Shown: in pieces, positions 12,143-19,893 of the stretch
Numbering within the stretch: the stretch's first letter is position 1
Layout: each line of letters starts with the position of its first letter
Assembly (NCBI GenBank): GCA_963719165.1
Contig: CAVRAV010000001.1
Coordinates: forward strand, 1,984,001-2,048,000
Reading direction: 5' to 3'
From: JAOUEA01 sp963719165
GTDB lineage: Bacteria > Actinomycetota > UBA4738 > HRBIN12
Length of the DNA: 64,000 bases
The notes under the pieces: model-generated
Database searches by the model: none
What the model was told of the DNA's origin: nothing
What the model saw: only the letters and a program-made list of their open reading frames with translations
Position numbers and translations under genes: made by a program

Positions 12143-12832
12143 TCACGACTTGAGCTCGCCGATCCATCGGTATCCGATGCCCGGCTCGGTGATGATGAGC
12201 CCCGGGGCCTGGGCATCGTCGCCGAGCTTCTTGCGCAGGGCGCGGACGTACGTCCTCAAGTACGTCGTCTCCGTGCCGTAGCCCTGGCCCCAGACCTTGC
12301 GCAGGAGCCACTGGTGGGTAAGGAGCTTGCCGGGGTTCGTCACGAGCGCCTCGAGCAGCCCGTATTCCGTCGGTGTGAGGTGCACCTGCTCGCCGTCGCG
12401 GGAGACTAAACGGCGAGCGAGATCCACCCGCAGCCCCCCGAACTGCATCACCGCCGGCGCGGGCTCCTCCGATTGCGCCCTGCGGAGGGCCGCCCTGGCG
12501 CGGGCCAGCAACTCCTCCATCGCGAACGGCTTCGTGACGTAGTCGTCGGCTCCCGCATCCAACGCGGCGATCTTGTCCCGTTGGCCATCGCGCACCGACA
12601 AGACGATCACGGGCACCTGGCTGAAGGCTCGGACCCGCTGGATCACCTCCGTGCCGTCCATGTCGGGAAGGCCGAGATCGAGCAGGAGGAGGTCCGGAGC
12701 GATCTCTGCGGCCTGCACCACACCCTCCTCGCCCGTACCCACGCTGGCGACGTCCCACCCGTGAGCCTCCAAGCTCGTGCGTAGCGCACGGCGGATCGGC
12801 GGCTCGTCGTCAACCACGAGGACGAGGCTCAC
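12143..12832 (-). CDS. KdpE-like OmpR-family response regulator
   Basis: 229 residues: a receiver domain with the acidic pair in LVLVVDDEP, phospho-Asp in LLLLDLGLPDMDG and Lys in YVTKPFAMEELLAR, then a winged-helix OmpR/PhoB domain (LTPTEYGLLEALVTNPGKL...TYLRTYVRALRKKL...IGYRW). It closely resembles KdpE and the second KdpE in this window. The GTG/ATG region overlaps the histidine-kinase stop by 4 bases, so the pair is translationally coupled. It should control the adjacent kimA-like gene and perhaps its own operon; candidate OmpR-type direct repeats lie at the kinase start and in the divergent region. Confidence 0.9.
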   Translation of the reverse strand: MSLVLVVDDEPPIRRALRTSLEAHGWDVASVGTGEEGVVQAAEIAPDLLLLDLGLPDMDGTEVIQRVRAFSQVPVIVLSVRDGQRDKIAALDAGADDYVTKPFAMEELLARARAALRRAQSEEPAPAVMQFGGLRVDLARRLVSRDGEQVHLTPTEYGLLEALVTNPGKLLTHQWLLRKVWGQGYGTETTYLRTYVRALRKKLGDDAQAPGLIITEPGIGYRWIGELKS

Positions 12833-14340
12833 TCCGCAGCGTCCTCCTCTTCGGGGATCTCCACCACGAGCGCGGCGCCCCCGCCCGGCGCTCCCTCGAC
12901 CCAGATGCGTCCACCATGGGCCACCACGATGGCCTTGACGATCGCGAGGCCGAGCCCGCTCCCGGGGGTCTCCGGGGTCGTTCGAGCACGATAGAAAGGC
13001 TCGAAGACCCGCTCGCGTTCCTCTGGCGGGATCCCCGGCCCTTGATCACTCACGCGGATCTGGACCTGGTTGCGAAACGCCGCCAAGGAGACCTGGATCT
13101 CGCCTCCCATCGGGGAGTGCCGTGAGGCGTTCTCGATCAGGTTCGTCAGCACCTGATCGATCTGCATGGGGTCGACTTGGACCTCAGGAAGGTCTTCACG
13201 CAGTTTCGTGAGGATCCTCACCCCTGTGAGCCGCGGCGCGAGCCGCGCCACCACGGCTTCGGTGATCTCATCGATCGCGGCCGCCTGGCGAGTGGGGATC
13301 AACGCCCCTGCGCGGATCTTGGACAGATCCAAGATGTTGCCCACCAACCGATTCAGGCGATCGGTCTCCTCCAGGATCGTGGTGAGCAGATCGCGCTCCT
13401 GTTCGGCTTCGTAGTGGACCGTGGGGTCCAGGAGGCTGGTGACACCGGCCTTGATCGAGGTGAGCGGCGTCCGAAGGTCGTGGGTGACCGAGCTGAACAT
13501 CGCGGCTCTCAGCTGATTCGTCTCGGCATCGAGCTGCGCCATCCGGGCACGAGCGTCGAGCCGAGCCCGGTCGAGCGCCGCCGCTGCCTGTTTGGCCGCC
13601 GCCTCCAACAAGAGCAACTCGTCGGGCGTGAAGGCCTTGAGTCCGGCCGGGCGTTCGACCATCACGGTGCCGAAGGCGATCGCCCCCACAACCAGCGGCA
13701 GGATGGCCTGGGGTCCACCTGCCTCGACCTCCGGGCGCGAAGCGAATGCGTGGAGCTGCTGTCCGTCGAGCTCCACCGTTATCTCGCAGCGAACCAGACC
13801 GAACGGATCCAGCAATACGGAAGCGAAATCATCGAGCACTCGATCCGGGACGTCGCCCGACAGCAGCTTCGAGGACAGATAGCCCAGCAACCGCGCCTCA
13901 CGCTCGCGACGCGCCGCGCGCGCCCGCTCGTCGCTGGCTCCTCCCACCAGCAGGCCGACGACGATGGCCACAGCGAGGAACACCACGGCCGTGACGACGT
14001 CCTCCGCCCCGTCGAATCGCAGGGTGAAGCGCGGCGCGCTGAAGAGCATCGGAACGGCAAGCGAGGAGAGGGCCGCGGCCACGAGCCCGCTCCACAAGCC
14101 GCCGGCGACGGCTGCGATCACGATCGCAAGCATGAACAGGGCGATCGCGCTCGCAGGGCCGCCACTGCTCAAAGGGATCGAGCCCACCGCTGCGGCGATC
14201 GGAGCGATCACGCCGATCGTGAGCCCGCGGGCGGTGATGCCTCGCGCCTGCGCCTCCGGCTCTTGCCCGCTCCGATTCACTCGCTCAACGCTAGTGGCTT
14301 TCACACGATCTTCACGGCAAGTGGACCTTCCTTTACGCAT
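12829..14340 (-). CDS. KdpD-like membrane histidine kinase lacking the KdpD/USP sensor module
   Basis: About 490-503 residues: four transmembrane helices of the DUF4118 type (about 40-135), a GAF-like domain, then HisKA with phospho-His at about residue 287 (SSVTHDLRTPLTSIK) and HATPase_c (N box LIENASRHS, DQGPGIPP, GSGLGLAIVK). This is the C-terminal half of KdpD without the N-terminal Walker-ATPase and USP domains, so it may sense a different cue or partner with another sensor. The start is uncertain: ATG 14340 has a purine tract only one base away, while GTG 14304 would begin VKATSVERV. A tandem operator-like repeat overlaps this start region. It is divergent from the second kimA-like gene. 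Confidence 0.88.
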   Translation of the reverse strand: MRKGRSTCREDRVKATSVERVNRSGQEPEAQARGITARGLTIGVIAPIAAAVGSIPLSSGGPASAIALFMLAIVIAAVAGGLWSGLVAAALSSLAVPMLFSAPRFTLRFDGAEDVVTAVVFLAVAIVVGLLVGGASDERARAARREREARLLGYLSSKLLSGDVPDRVLDDFASVLLDPFGLVRCEITVELDGQQLHAFASRPEVEAGGPQAILPLVVGAIAFGTVMVERPAGLKAFTPDELLLLEAAAKQAAAALDRARLDARARMAQLDAETNQLRAAMFSSVTHDLRTPLTSIKAGVTSLLDPTVHYEAEQERDLLTTILEETDRLNRLVGNILDLSKIRAGALIPTRQAAAIDEITEAVVARLAPRLTGVRILTKLREDLPEVQVDPMQIDQVLTNLIENASRHSPMGGEIQVSLAAFRNQVQIRVSDQGPGIPPEERERVFEPFYRARTTPETPGSGLGLAIVKAIVVAHGGRIWVEGAPGGGAALVVEIPEEEDAAE

Positions 14341-14348
14341 CCCTCACG
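14300..14348. promoter_or_regulatory. Tandem OmpR/KdpE-type direct-repeat boxes, pair A
   Basis: Two boxes, TTCACA-N5-TTCACG (14300-14316) and TTTACG-N5-CTCACG (14332-14348), are spaced exactly 32 bp start to start. The half-site period is 11 bp, as for OmpR-family regulators, and resembles the E. coli KdpE site (TTTATA-N5-TTTACA). The pair overlaps the start region of the histidine-kinase gene and lies just before a strong ribosome-site-like GGAGGAGGG at about 14348-14356. Confidence 0.55.
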
Positions 14349-14421
14349 GAGGAGGGACGATGGTCTCCCTAGACAGATTCCACCCCCTTTTGGGATCTGG
14401 ACCTCCGAGAAGCGATCCCCA

Positions 14422-14463
14422 GCCCGGGATCCGGCGACACCCTCCAGTCGCCGGATCCCGGGC
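14422..14463. promoter_or_regulatory. 17-bp perfect inverted repeat in the kinase/kimA divergent region
   Basis: The arms are 14422-14438 and 14447-14463 (right arm GTCGCCGGATCCCGGGC), 17 bp without mismatch around an 8-base loop ACCCTCCA. It lies between two operator-like repeat pairs. No T-run follows on either side. As RNA it is a very stable stem and could terminate or attenuate rightward transcripts starting near 14350. As DNA it could insulate the divergent promoters. A T-less terminator form is used in some actinobacteria. Confidence 0.6.
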
Positions 14464-14482
14464 CCCGTCCCTTCCGAGCCTC

Positions 14483-14531
14483 TTCACAGCTTTCTCACGA
14501 GAAGAGCCGCTTTCTTGGCAAGTCCCTCACG
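14483..14531. promoter_or_regulatory. Tandem OmpR/KdpE-type direct-repeat boxes, pair B
   Basis: TTCACA-N5-CTCACG (14483-14499) and TTGGCA-N5-CTCACG (14515-14531) are again 32 bp apart, and the whole pair is displaced 183 bp from pair A. The second box ends 24 bp before the ATG at 14555. The shared half-site CTCACG also appears in pair A. These are likely binding sites of the neighbouring KdpE-like regulators. Confidence 0.5.
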
Positions 14532-14554
14532 TCATCGCTGAGAAGGTGCCCGCC

Positions 14555-17014
14555 ATGAGGCACTCGGCGCAGTCGAGCTCGAACGCAATCCTCTCGCCTG
14601 TAAGACCTACCACCACCCCCCCGAGGTCAGGCGCATCTACTCGGAGCGAACGGGTGAAGCGCCTGGTCCTCGGTCCGGCGATCCCCACGGCCCACCTGAT
14701 CCACGAACGCCTGAGCAAGCTCGCTGCGCTGGCGATCTTCTCCTCGGACGCACTCTCCTCCGTCGCGTACGCCACCGAGGAGATGCTGAAGACGTTGTTC
14801 ATCCTCGGTTTCGGGGCGGTGGCATTCGCCCTGTTGATGCCCCTGTCCCTCGCCATCGTGGGCGTGCTCGCGATCTTGATCTTCAGCTACCGCCAGACGA
14901 TCAAGGCGTACCCATCCGCCGGTGGCGCGTACGTCGTGACGAAGGACAACTTCGGCCTCCTGCCCGCGCAGGTGGCGGGTGTGGCGCTCCTCACCGACTA
15001 TGTGCTAACGGTTGCGGTTTCAACCTCAGCCGGCGTGGCGGCGATCATCGCCGCGGTGCCGGCTCTCAGCCCGTTGCGCGTGCCCCTGGCCCTCTCGTTC
15101 ATCGCTCTTATCGCCGTCGGCAATCTGCGCGGCGTGAAGGACTCAGGCCGTATCTTCGCGGCGCCCACGTACGTGTTCATCCTCAGTGTGTTCACCCTGA
15201 TGACCGTGGGGTTCGCCCGGATCTTTGCGGGAGGGTTGCAGCCGACCGTCACCGCCGACACGGTTCGTCAAGGAGCCGGTTGGCTCGCGGGCGTGCCGTT
15301 GTTCGTCGCTTTGCACGCGATGGCATCGGGGAGCACCGCCATGACCGGGGTCGAGGCGATCTCCAACGGCGTCCCGGCCTTCAGGGCGCCGGAATGGCGG
15401 AACGCCCAGAAGACGCTGACCGCGATGGGAGTGATCCTCGCGACGATGTTCCTCGGCATCTCATTCCTGGCGCAGGAGCTTCACGTCCGGCCGGATCTCG
15501 CTAAGAACGCCACCAGCACCGTTCTGTCCGAGATCGGGCGGGCGGTGTTCGGCTCGGGCGGATTGGGCAACCTGATGTTCTACGTGCTGCAGGTGGCGAC
15601 GATGGCGATCCTCGTGCTTGCGGCGAACACCGCCTTCGCCGATTTCCCGCGTCTCGCCAATTTCGCCGCGGACGACAGTTTCCTTCCCCGCCAGTTCACG
15701 ACGCGGGGGCACCGTCTCGTCTTCTCCAACGGCATCATCGCTCTGGCCATCGCGGCCGGCGGGCTTGTCATCCTGTTCGAAGCCAACGTGACGAGGCTGA
15801 TCCCGTTCTACGCGATCGGCGTCTTCACGTCCTTCTCGCTGTCCCAGGCCGGCATGGCGAAACGCCACCTGCGATTGCGGGAGCCCGGCTGGAAGACGGG
15901 GCTGATCATCAACGGCGCGGGCGCCGTCGCTACGTCCGTCGTGCTCGTGATGATCAGCGTCACGAAGTTCGCCGACGGGGCCTGGGTCGTGATGGTCCTC
16001 GTTCCCGTGCTGGTCGCGGTCCTGTTTCGTCTGAACAAGCAGTACGAACTCGAGCGCGGCGAGCTGGAACGCGATCTCCGCACCTTCCCCGAAACCTACG
16101 ACGACCTCGAACCGCGGCGTCCGCCGGCCGTCTTGCTGGTCGACGCCGTTGACGCGAAGACCGTCCACGCCCTGGGCTACGCGAAGACGTTGCGCACGCC
16201 GGTGACGGCCGTCTTCCTCGAGGATGACCCGCTCGAGACCTTGTCGGTGGAAGCCGCATGGGAGCAAGCCGGCCTCAGCTCGATCCCGCTGCGGGTCCTC
16301 CGCGGGCGCGGGGATGAGAGTGCCCGACTGGCCGGCTTCGTGGGCTCGATGCCCGGTGATCAGGACCTGACGCTCCTCGTGCCCGTGTCGCACGATCGTT
16401 CACTTCGGGAGCGGCTCTCCCAGAAGCGAGCCGGTGCACGGTATGCGCGGGCGCTCCTGCCGTACGACAACGTCCGCATCACGCTCGTACGCGACCATCC
16501 CGACGGCGTGCATCCCCTGTCGTCGGACATGCTCGGGCTCCCTACGGTCCGCCTGACGACGAGGGCCACCCACAGCGTGGTGCTCCTCGTTGACACCCTG
16601 GACGTGGCGGTCCTGCGGGCCGCCCGCTACGCACTGACCCTCGGCGCCACCGAGATCCGGGCCGTTCACGCCGCCGTGGACCCTGAACGCGCCACGCGCC
16701 TAGCCGAGCGATGGATGGGTCATGGGATCCCGATCCGCCTGGACATCGTGGAGTGCTGGGATCGCAACATCCCGAGGACGCTCGAGTCCGAGGTACTCGC
16801 TCTCGCCACGACGGGTTCCGAAGTCACCGTTGTGATGCCACGCCGGGACTATCCCAAGCTTCGCCAACGGCTGCTCCACGACCGAACGAGCCGCCGGATC
16901 GCGCGGACCCTCGGCCGGTACGCGCACGTCGATATCGCCGCCGTCCCGTATCACTTCGCCGGCCGAGGGGCGCGGAGCATCCCGCCCGTGGCCACGCCAA
17001 CAGGCGTGAAGTAG
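14555..17014 (+). CDS. Second KimA-like (KUP/APC-type) potassium permease with tandem cytoplasmic domains
   Basis: 819 residues from ATG 14555 (AGAAGG 9 bases upstream). The frame is also open from ATG 14360, which has a stronger GGAGGAGGG site, but that extension is Pro/Arg-rich and crosses the hairpin and operator-like boxes, so 14555 is preferred. The membrane domain matches KimA (IFSSDALSSVAYATEEML, SYRQTIKAYPSAGGAYVVTKD, SGSTAMTGVEAISNGVPAF, ILVLAANTAFADFPRLANF). Two USP-like units follow in the cytoplasmic tail, the second ending with VPYHF as in KimA. Its stop is 11 bases from a trkA gene that overlaps a second one, giving a kimA-trkA-trkA operon. The same neighbours (APC permease, ceoB, ceoC) occur in Mycobacterium tuberculosis. 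Confidence 0.87.
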   Translation: MRHSAQSSSNAILSPVRPTTTPPRSGASTRSERVKRLVLGPAIPTAHLIHERLSKLAALAIFSSDALSSVAYATEEMLKTLFILGFGAVAFALLMPLSLAIVGVLAILIFSYRQTIKAYPSAGGAYVVTKDNFGLLPAQVAGVALLTDYVLTVAVSTSAGVAAIIAAVPALSPLRVPLALSFIALIAVGNLRGVKDSGRIFAAPTYVFILSVFTLMTVGFARIFAGGLQPTVTADTVRQGAGWLAGVPLFVALHAMASGSTAMTGVEAISNGVPAFRAPEWRNAQKTLTAMGVILATMFLGISFLAQELHVRPDLAKNATSTVLSEIGRAVFGSGGLGNLMFYVLQVATMAILVLAANTAFADFPRLANFAADDSFLPRQFTTRGHRLVFSNGIIALAIAAGGLVILFEANVTRLIPFYAIGVFTSFSLSQAGMAKRHLRLREPGWKTGLIINGAGAVATSVVLVMISVTKFADGAWVVMVLVPVLVAVLFRLNKQYELERGELERDLRTFPETYDDLEPRRPPAVLLVDAVDAKTVHALGYAKTLRTPVTAVFLEDDPLETLSVEAAWEQAGLSSIPLRVLRGRGDESARLAGFVGSMPGDQDLTLLVPVSHDRSLRERLSQKRAGARYARALLPYDNVRITLVRDHPDGVHPLSSDMLGLPTVRLTTRATHSVVLLVDTLDVAVLRAARYALTLGATEIRAVHAAVDPERATRLAERWMGHGIPIRLDIVECWDRNIPRTLESEVLALATTGSEVTVVMPRRDYPKLRQRLLHDRTSRRIARTLGRYAHVDIAAVPYHFAGRGARSIPPVATPTGVK

Positions 17015-17025
17015 TCTTCCCGCCG

Positions 17026-17688
17026 ATGCGGATCATGATCATGGGCTGCGGCCGCGTGGGATCGGCCCTCTCGCTGCAGCTCCTGGAGTCTGGACACGAC
17101 GTCACCGTCGTGGACAAGAATCCGGCCTCCTTCGTGAAGTACCCCCCCGGCGAGGGCGCGAAGAAGGTCGTCGGGCTGGGGTTCGATCGCGACATCCTCG
17201 AAGCCGCCGGGATCAAGGACGCCGAGGCGTTCGTGGCGGTGTCCAGCGGAGACAACTCCAACATCGTGTCCGCGCGCGTGGCGCTCGAGCACTACCACGT
17301 GCCCAAGGTGATCGCGCGCATCTACGATCCCCGCCGCGCCGACATCTACGAGCGACTGAACATCCAGACGGTGGCCGCCACGAGATGGGGAGTCAAGCAG
17401 ATCGAACTCATGCTCCTGCACGATCGCGCCGAGGTACGAGAATCGATCGGAGGCGGAGATCTGCTGCGGATGCGGATCCCGGTCCCGAGCCACCTCGTCG
17501 GGAAGCCTGCGACGGCGTTGAACGTGCCCAGCAAGGTGATGGTCGTCGGGATCTCGCGCGGTGGAGGCGGCCTCCTCGCCTCGGACGAGACGCTGTTGCA
17601 AGACGGCGACTATCTCAGCGTCATGCTCGTCAAGGACGGCATGGACGCACTGGATGAGCAACTCGGGACGCCGGGGGACCTGCACTGA
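17026..17688 (+). CDS. trkA: TrkA/RCK-family potassium uptake regulator (CeoB-like)
   Basis: 220 residues: an N-terminal Rossmann TrkA-N domain (MRIMIMGCGRVGSALSLQLL, the glycine-rich nucleotide loop, with Asp in VTVVDKNP as ribose ligand) and a C-terminal TrkA-C domain (about residues 140-215). Such RCK proteins gate K+ transporters in response to NAD(H), ATP/ADP or c-di-AMP. The start ATG 17026 is chosen because the family begins exactly at this methionine; it is 11 bases from the upstream permease stop. The stop overlaps the next trkA start by one base (TGATG). The pair probably regulates the adjacent KimA-like permease or a Trk/Ktr channel encoded elsewhere; no TrkH/KtrB gene is in the window. 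Confidence 0.92.
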   Translation: MRIMIMGCGRVGSALSLQLLESGHDVTVVDKNPASFVKYPPGEGAKKVVGLGFDRDILEAAGIKDAEAFVAVSSGDNSNIVSARVALEHYHVPKVIARIYDPRRADIYERLNIQTVAATRWGVKQIELMLLHDRAEVRESIGGGDLLRMRIPVPSHLVGKPATALNVPSKVMVVGISRGGGGLLASDETLLQDGDYLSVMLVKDGMDALDEQLGTPGDLH

Positions 17689-18377
17689 TGCGCGTCGTAG
17701 TCACGGGCGCGGGGGCGGTGGGCCGCCACCTTTCGGCCGACCTCGCGGAACGCGGTCACGCGGTCACGCTGATCGATCAGAACCTGGACGTGGTTGAGCG
17801 CGTGGCCGCCGAGTTCGAGGGGATCCGCCTCATCCACGGCGACGCCTGCGAGCCATGGGTCCTCGAGGAGGCGAAGCTCGCCAAGGCCGAGGTCGTGGTG
17901 GCCGCGACCGGCGACGACGAGGACAACCTCGTGACGTCGCTCCTGTCCAAGCAGGAGTTCGCGGTCCCGCGCGTCCTGGCGCGCGTGAACCACCCCAAGA
18001 ACGAGTGGCTCTTCAACGAACAGTGGGGCGTCGACGCGGCGGTCTCCCCGCCCCACATCCTCACCGCCATGGTGGAGGAGGCCGTCACGGTCGGCGACCT
18101 GGTGAGGCTGATCCGCCTGGAGGGCGGCCGTGTCTCCATCGTGGAGATGACCCTCCCCCAGGGCTCCCCCTCCGTCGGCCAACCCATCTACGGACTCCGC
18201 CTGCCGACCGACTCCGCGGTGGTGGCCATCCTGCGCGACGGCCACGTGGTGATCCCCCAGCCCGAGACGGTCCTCGCCCCTGGCGACGAAGTCCTCGCTC
18301 TCGCGAACGCGGCGTCCGAGCGCGGCCTGCGCGACGCCATCGTCGGCCCCGCAACCTCCGGGCCAGCTTCAGCCTAA
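17688..18377 (+). CDS. trkA: TrkA/RCK-family potassium uptake regulator (CeoC-like)
   Basis: 229 residues with the same two-domain plan as the preceding gene: TrkA-N (MRVVVTGAGAVGRHLSADLA; Asp in VTLIDQN; VVVAATGDDEDNLVTSLLSK) and TrkA-C (about residues 140-215). It is translationally coupled to the first trkA, so a heteromeric RCK ring is plausible, as proposed for CeoB/CeoC of mycobacteria. Its last 4 bases overlap convergently with the end of the DUF4118-GAF gene of the kdp operon, leaving no room for a terminator between the two operons. Confidence 0.92.
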   Translation: MRVVVTGAGAVGRHLSADLAERGHAVTLIDQNLDVVERVAAEFEGIRLIHGDACEPWVLEEAKLAKAEVVVAATGDDEDNLVTSLLSKQEFAVPRVLARVNHPKNEWLFNEQWGVDAAVSPPHILTAMVEEAVTVGDLVRLIRLEGGRVSIVEMTLPQGSPSVGQPIYGLRLPTDSAVVAILRDGHVVIPQPETVLAPGDEVLALANAASERGLRDAIVGPATSGPASA

Positions 18378-19201
18378 ACAGGCATCCCGCCGGCCGACTC
18401 CACGGCCGCCCGGAGCAACCGATCGCGATCCAGCACAAGCGCCAGCTGATTGCTGAACGCTTCGAGGGTGCGGCGCTCCGCTTGGCTCAACGGTGGTCGC
18501 GCTCCTCGGAGGATGAGCAGTCCTAGGTTGCGCCGGCCGACATTGAGGGCGAGCCGCTCCTCGGTGTGCTGGTGCGCAGCATCCGGGTCCATCGCCTCGC
18601 CCGACGGCCTGATCGCGACGACCTCCTCCAAACCCCCCTGGAGATCGGCGCGCGGTTGGATCATCAGCACCGCCTCCGCGAATCGGAACCGACTGATCAC
18701 CATGCCGAGGACGAGGTCGTAGCTCTCCTTCGCTGGGCGGGGATCCACCAGTGCACGGGTGAGGTCCTGCTGCAACAGCAGCTCTCGTTCCCGGGACTCC
18801 GCCATCTCAGCCCGTGAGCGCGCCCGCGCCAACAACACGGAGATGAGGACCGACAGACCGAGCGCGGCGAACAACACCACCACGTCTTGACCCCGGCCGA
18901 TCCGGAAAGTGGCGAACGGTGGGATGAAGAAGAAGTTGAACGCCAGGAAGCCCAAGACGGATGCGGCGACGCCGGGCCCGAGGCCTCCGATCACGACCGT
19001 GAGGACGACGAGCCCTACGAACGCGAACCCCACGCTGAGCGGGGTCAGCTCGTCGCGGATCGGGAGGAGGATCGCGACGATGGCGACCGTCCCGGCCGAA
19101 GCCAACAGATACCCAACCACCCGCCGCGCCGAGGCCTGGGACAGGAATGCACGCGTGGATCGGTCGGCAGCATGCGCCGGGCGCGGTGTGGGGGTGGTCA
19201 T
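18374..19201 (-). CDS. DUF4118-GAF membrane protein, last gene of the kdp operon
   Basis: 275 residues. About residues 28-125 form four membrane helices of the DUF4118 type (the transmembrane sensor of KdpD; FLAFNFFFIPPFATFRIGRG is typical). A linker helix and a GAF-like domain (about 150-265) follow. There is no HisKA or HATPase domain, although this fold normally precedes one; the frame ends cleanly with a stop. The start overlaps the kdpE stop by 4 bases (ATGA), so it is co-translated with kdpDE. It may be an accessory sensor that pairs with KdpD or with the short KdpD-like kinase at 12829-14340, or a kinase remnant. Clean ends and coupling favour a functional accessory protein. Confidence 0.82.
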   Translation of the reverse strand: MTTPTPRPAHAADRSTRAFLSQASARRVVGYLLASAGTVAIVAILLPIRDELTPLSVGFAFVGLVVLTVVIGGLGPGVAASVLGFLAFNFFFIPPFATFRIGRGQDVVVLFAALGLSVLISVLLARARSRAEMAESRERELLLQQDLTRALVDPRPAKESYDLVLGMVISRFRFAEAVLMIQPRADLQGGLEEVVAIRPSGEAMDPDAAHQHTEERLALNVGRRNLGLLILRGARPPLSQAERRTLEAFSNQLALVLDRDRLLRAAVESAGGMPV

Positions 19202-19893
19202 GACGGTTCCTCTGGTGGCTCCTCGGTGAACCGATAGCCCATGCCGGGCTCAGTGATGAAGTACCGAGGATGTGCTGGGTCCGGCTCGAGCTTCCGCCGT
19301 ATCTGGGCCATGTAGACCCGCAGGTAGTTCGTTTCTCCTTCGTACTTAGGCCCCCAGACGTCCTGCAGGAGCTGCCGCTGAGAGACGAGCTTGCCGGGGT
19401 TGCGGAGCAAGACCTCCACCAGGTGCCATTCGGTGGGGGTGAGATGGACCGGTCCCTGCGGCGTCTCGATCGTGGCGGCGGCGAGGTCCGCGGTGAACGC
19501 GGTGGTCTCGACGACGGCGGCCTCCCCACTGGGGAGCAGGCGCCGTTCGGACGCGCGCAGCCGGGCGAGCAGTTCATTCATCCCGAACGGCTTGGTCACG
19601 TAATCGTCGGCGCCGGCGTCAAGCGCCAGGACCATGTCGCGTTCCTGATCGCGCGCGGAGAGCACGATGATCGGCAGGGAGCTCCAGACACGGACGCCGC
19701 GGATCACGTCCACCCCGTCGATCCCCGGTAACCCAAGGTCGAGGATCATCACGTCCGGAGCGCGATCCGCCGCGAGCCGCAGGGCTCGTTCGCCGTCCGG
19801 CGCGGTGTCCACGTCGTAGCCGCGCGCCCGGAGGTTCGTCTTGAGGCCGCGCAGGATCTGGGGCTCGTCGTCGACCACCAGCACACGGGTCAT
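19198..19893 (-). CDS. kdpE: KdpE response regulator of the kdp operon
   Basis: 231 residues from ATG 19893, which overlaps the kdpD stop by 4 bases; longer upstream readings are inside kdpD. The receiver has the acidic pair in VLVVDDEPQ, phospho-Asp in VMILDLGLPGIDG and Lys in YVTKPFGMNELLAR. The OmpR-type winged helix follows (LTPTEWHLVEVLLRNPGKL, TNYLRVYMAQIRRKLE, GMGYRF). Phosphorylated KdpE activates kdpFABC when K+ is low or turgor drops. Candidate operator repeats lie upstream of the kdp leader at 26810-26859. Confidence 0.95.
   Translation of the reverse strand: MTRVLVVDDEPQILRGLKTNLRARGYDVDTAPDGERALRLAADRAPDVMILDLGLPGIDGVDVIRGVRVWSSLPIIVLSARDQERDMVLALDAGADDYVTKPFGMNELLARLRASERRLLPSGEAAVVETTAFTADLAAATIETPQGPVHLTPTEWHLVEVLLRNPGKLVSQRQLLQDVWGPKYEGETNYLRVYMAQIRRKLEPDPAHPRYFITEPGMGYRFTEEPPEEPS

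Noticed and set aside
14341..14554. Possible c-di-AMP (ydaO/yuaA) riboswitch before the KimA-like gene
   Set aside because: KimA genes in Bacillus have one, but I could not find the conserved GGGTGAAT- or GACAGC-like segments of that class here. The stem present is a simple perfect inverted repeat. A covariance search would settle it.
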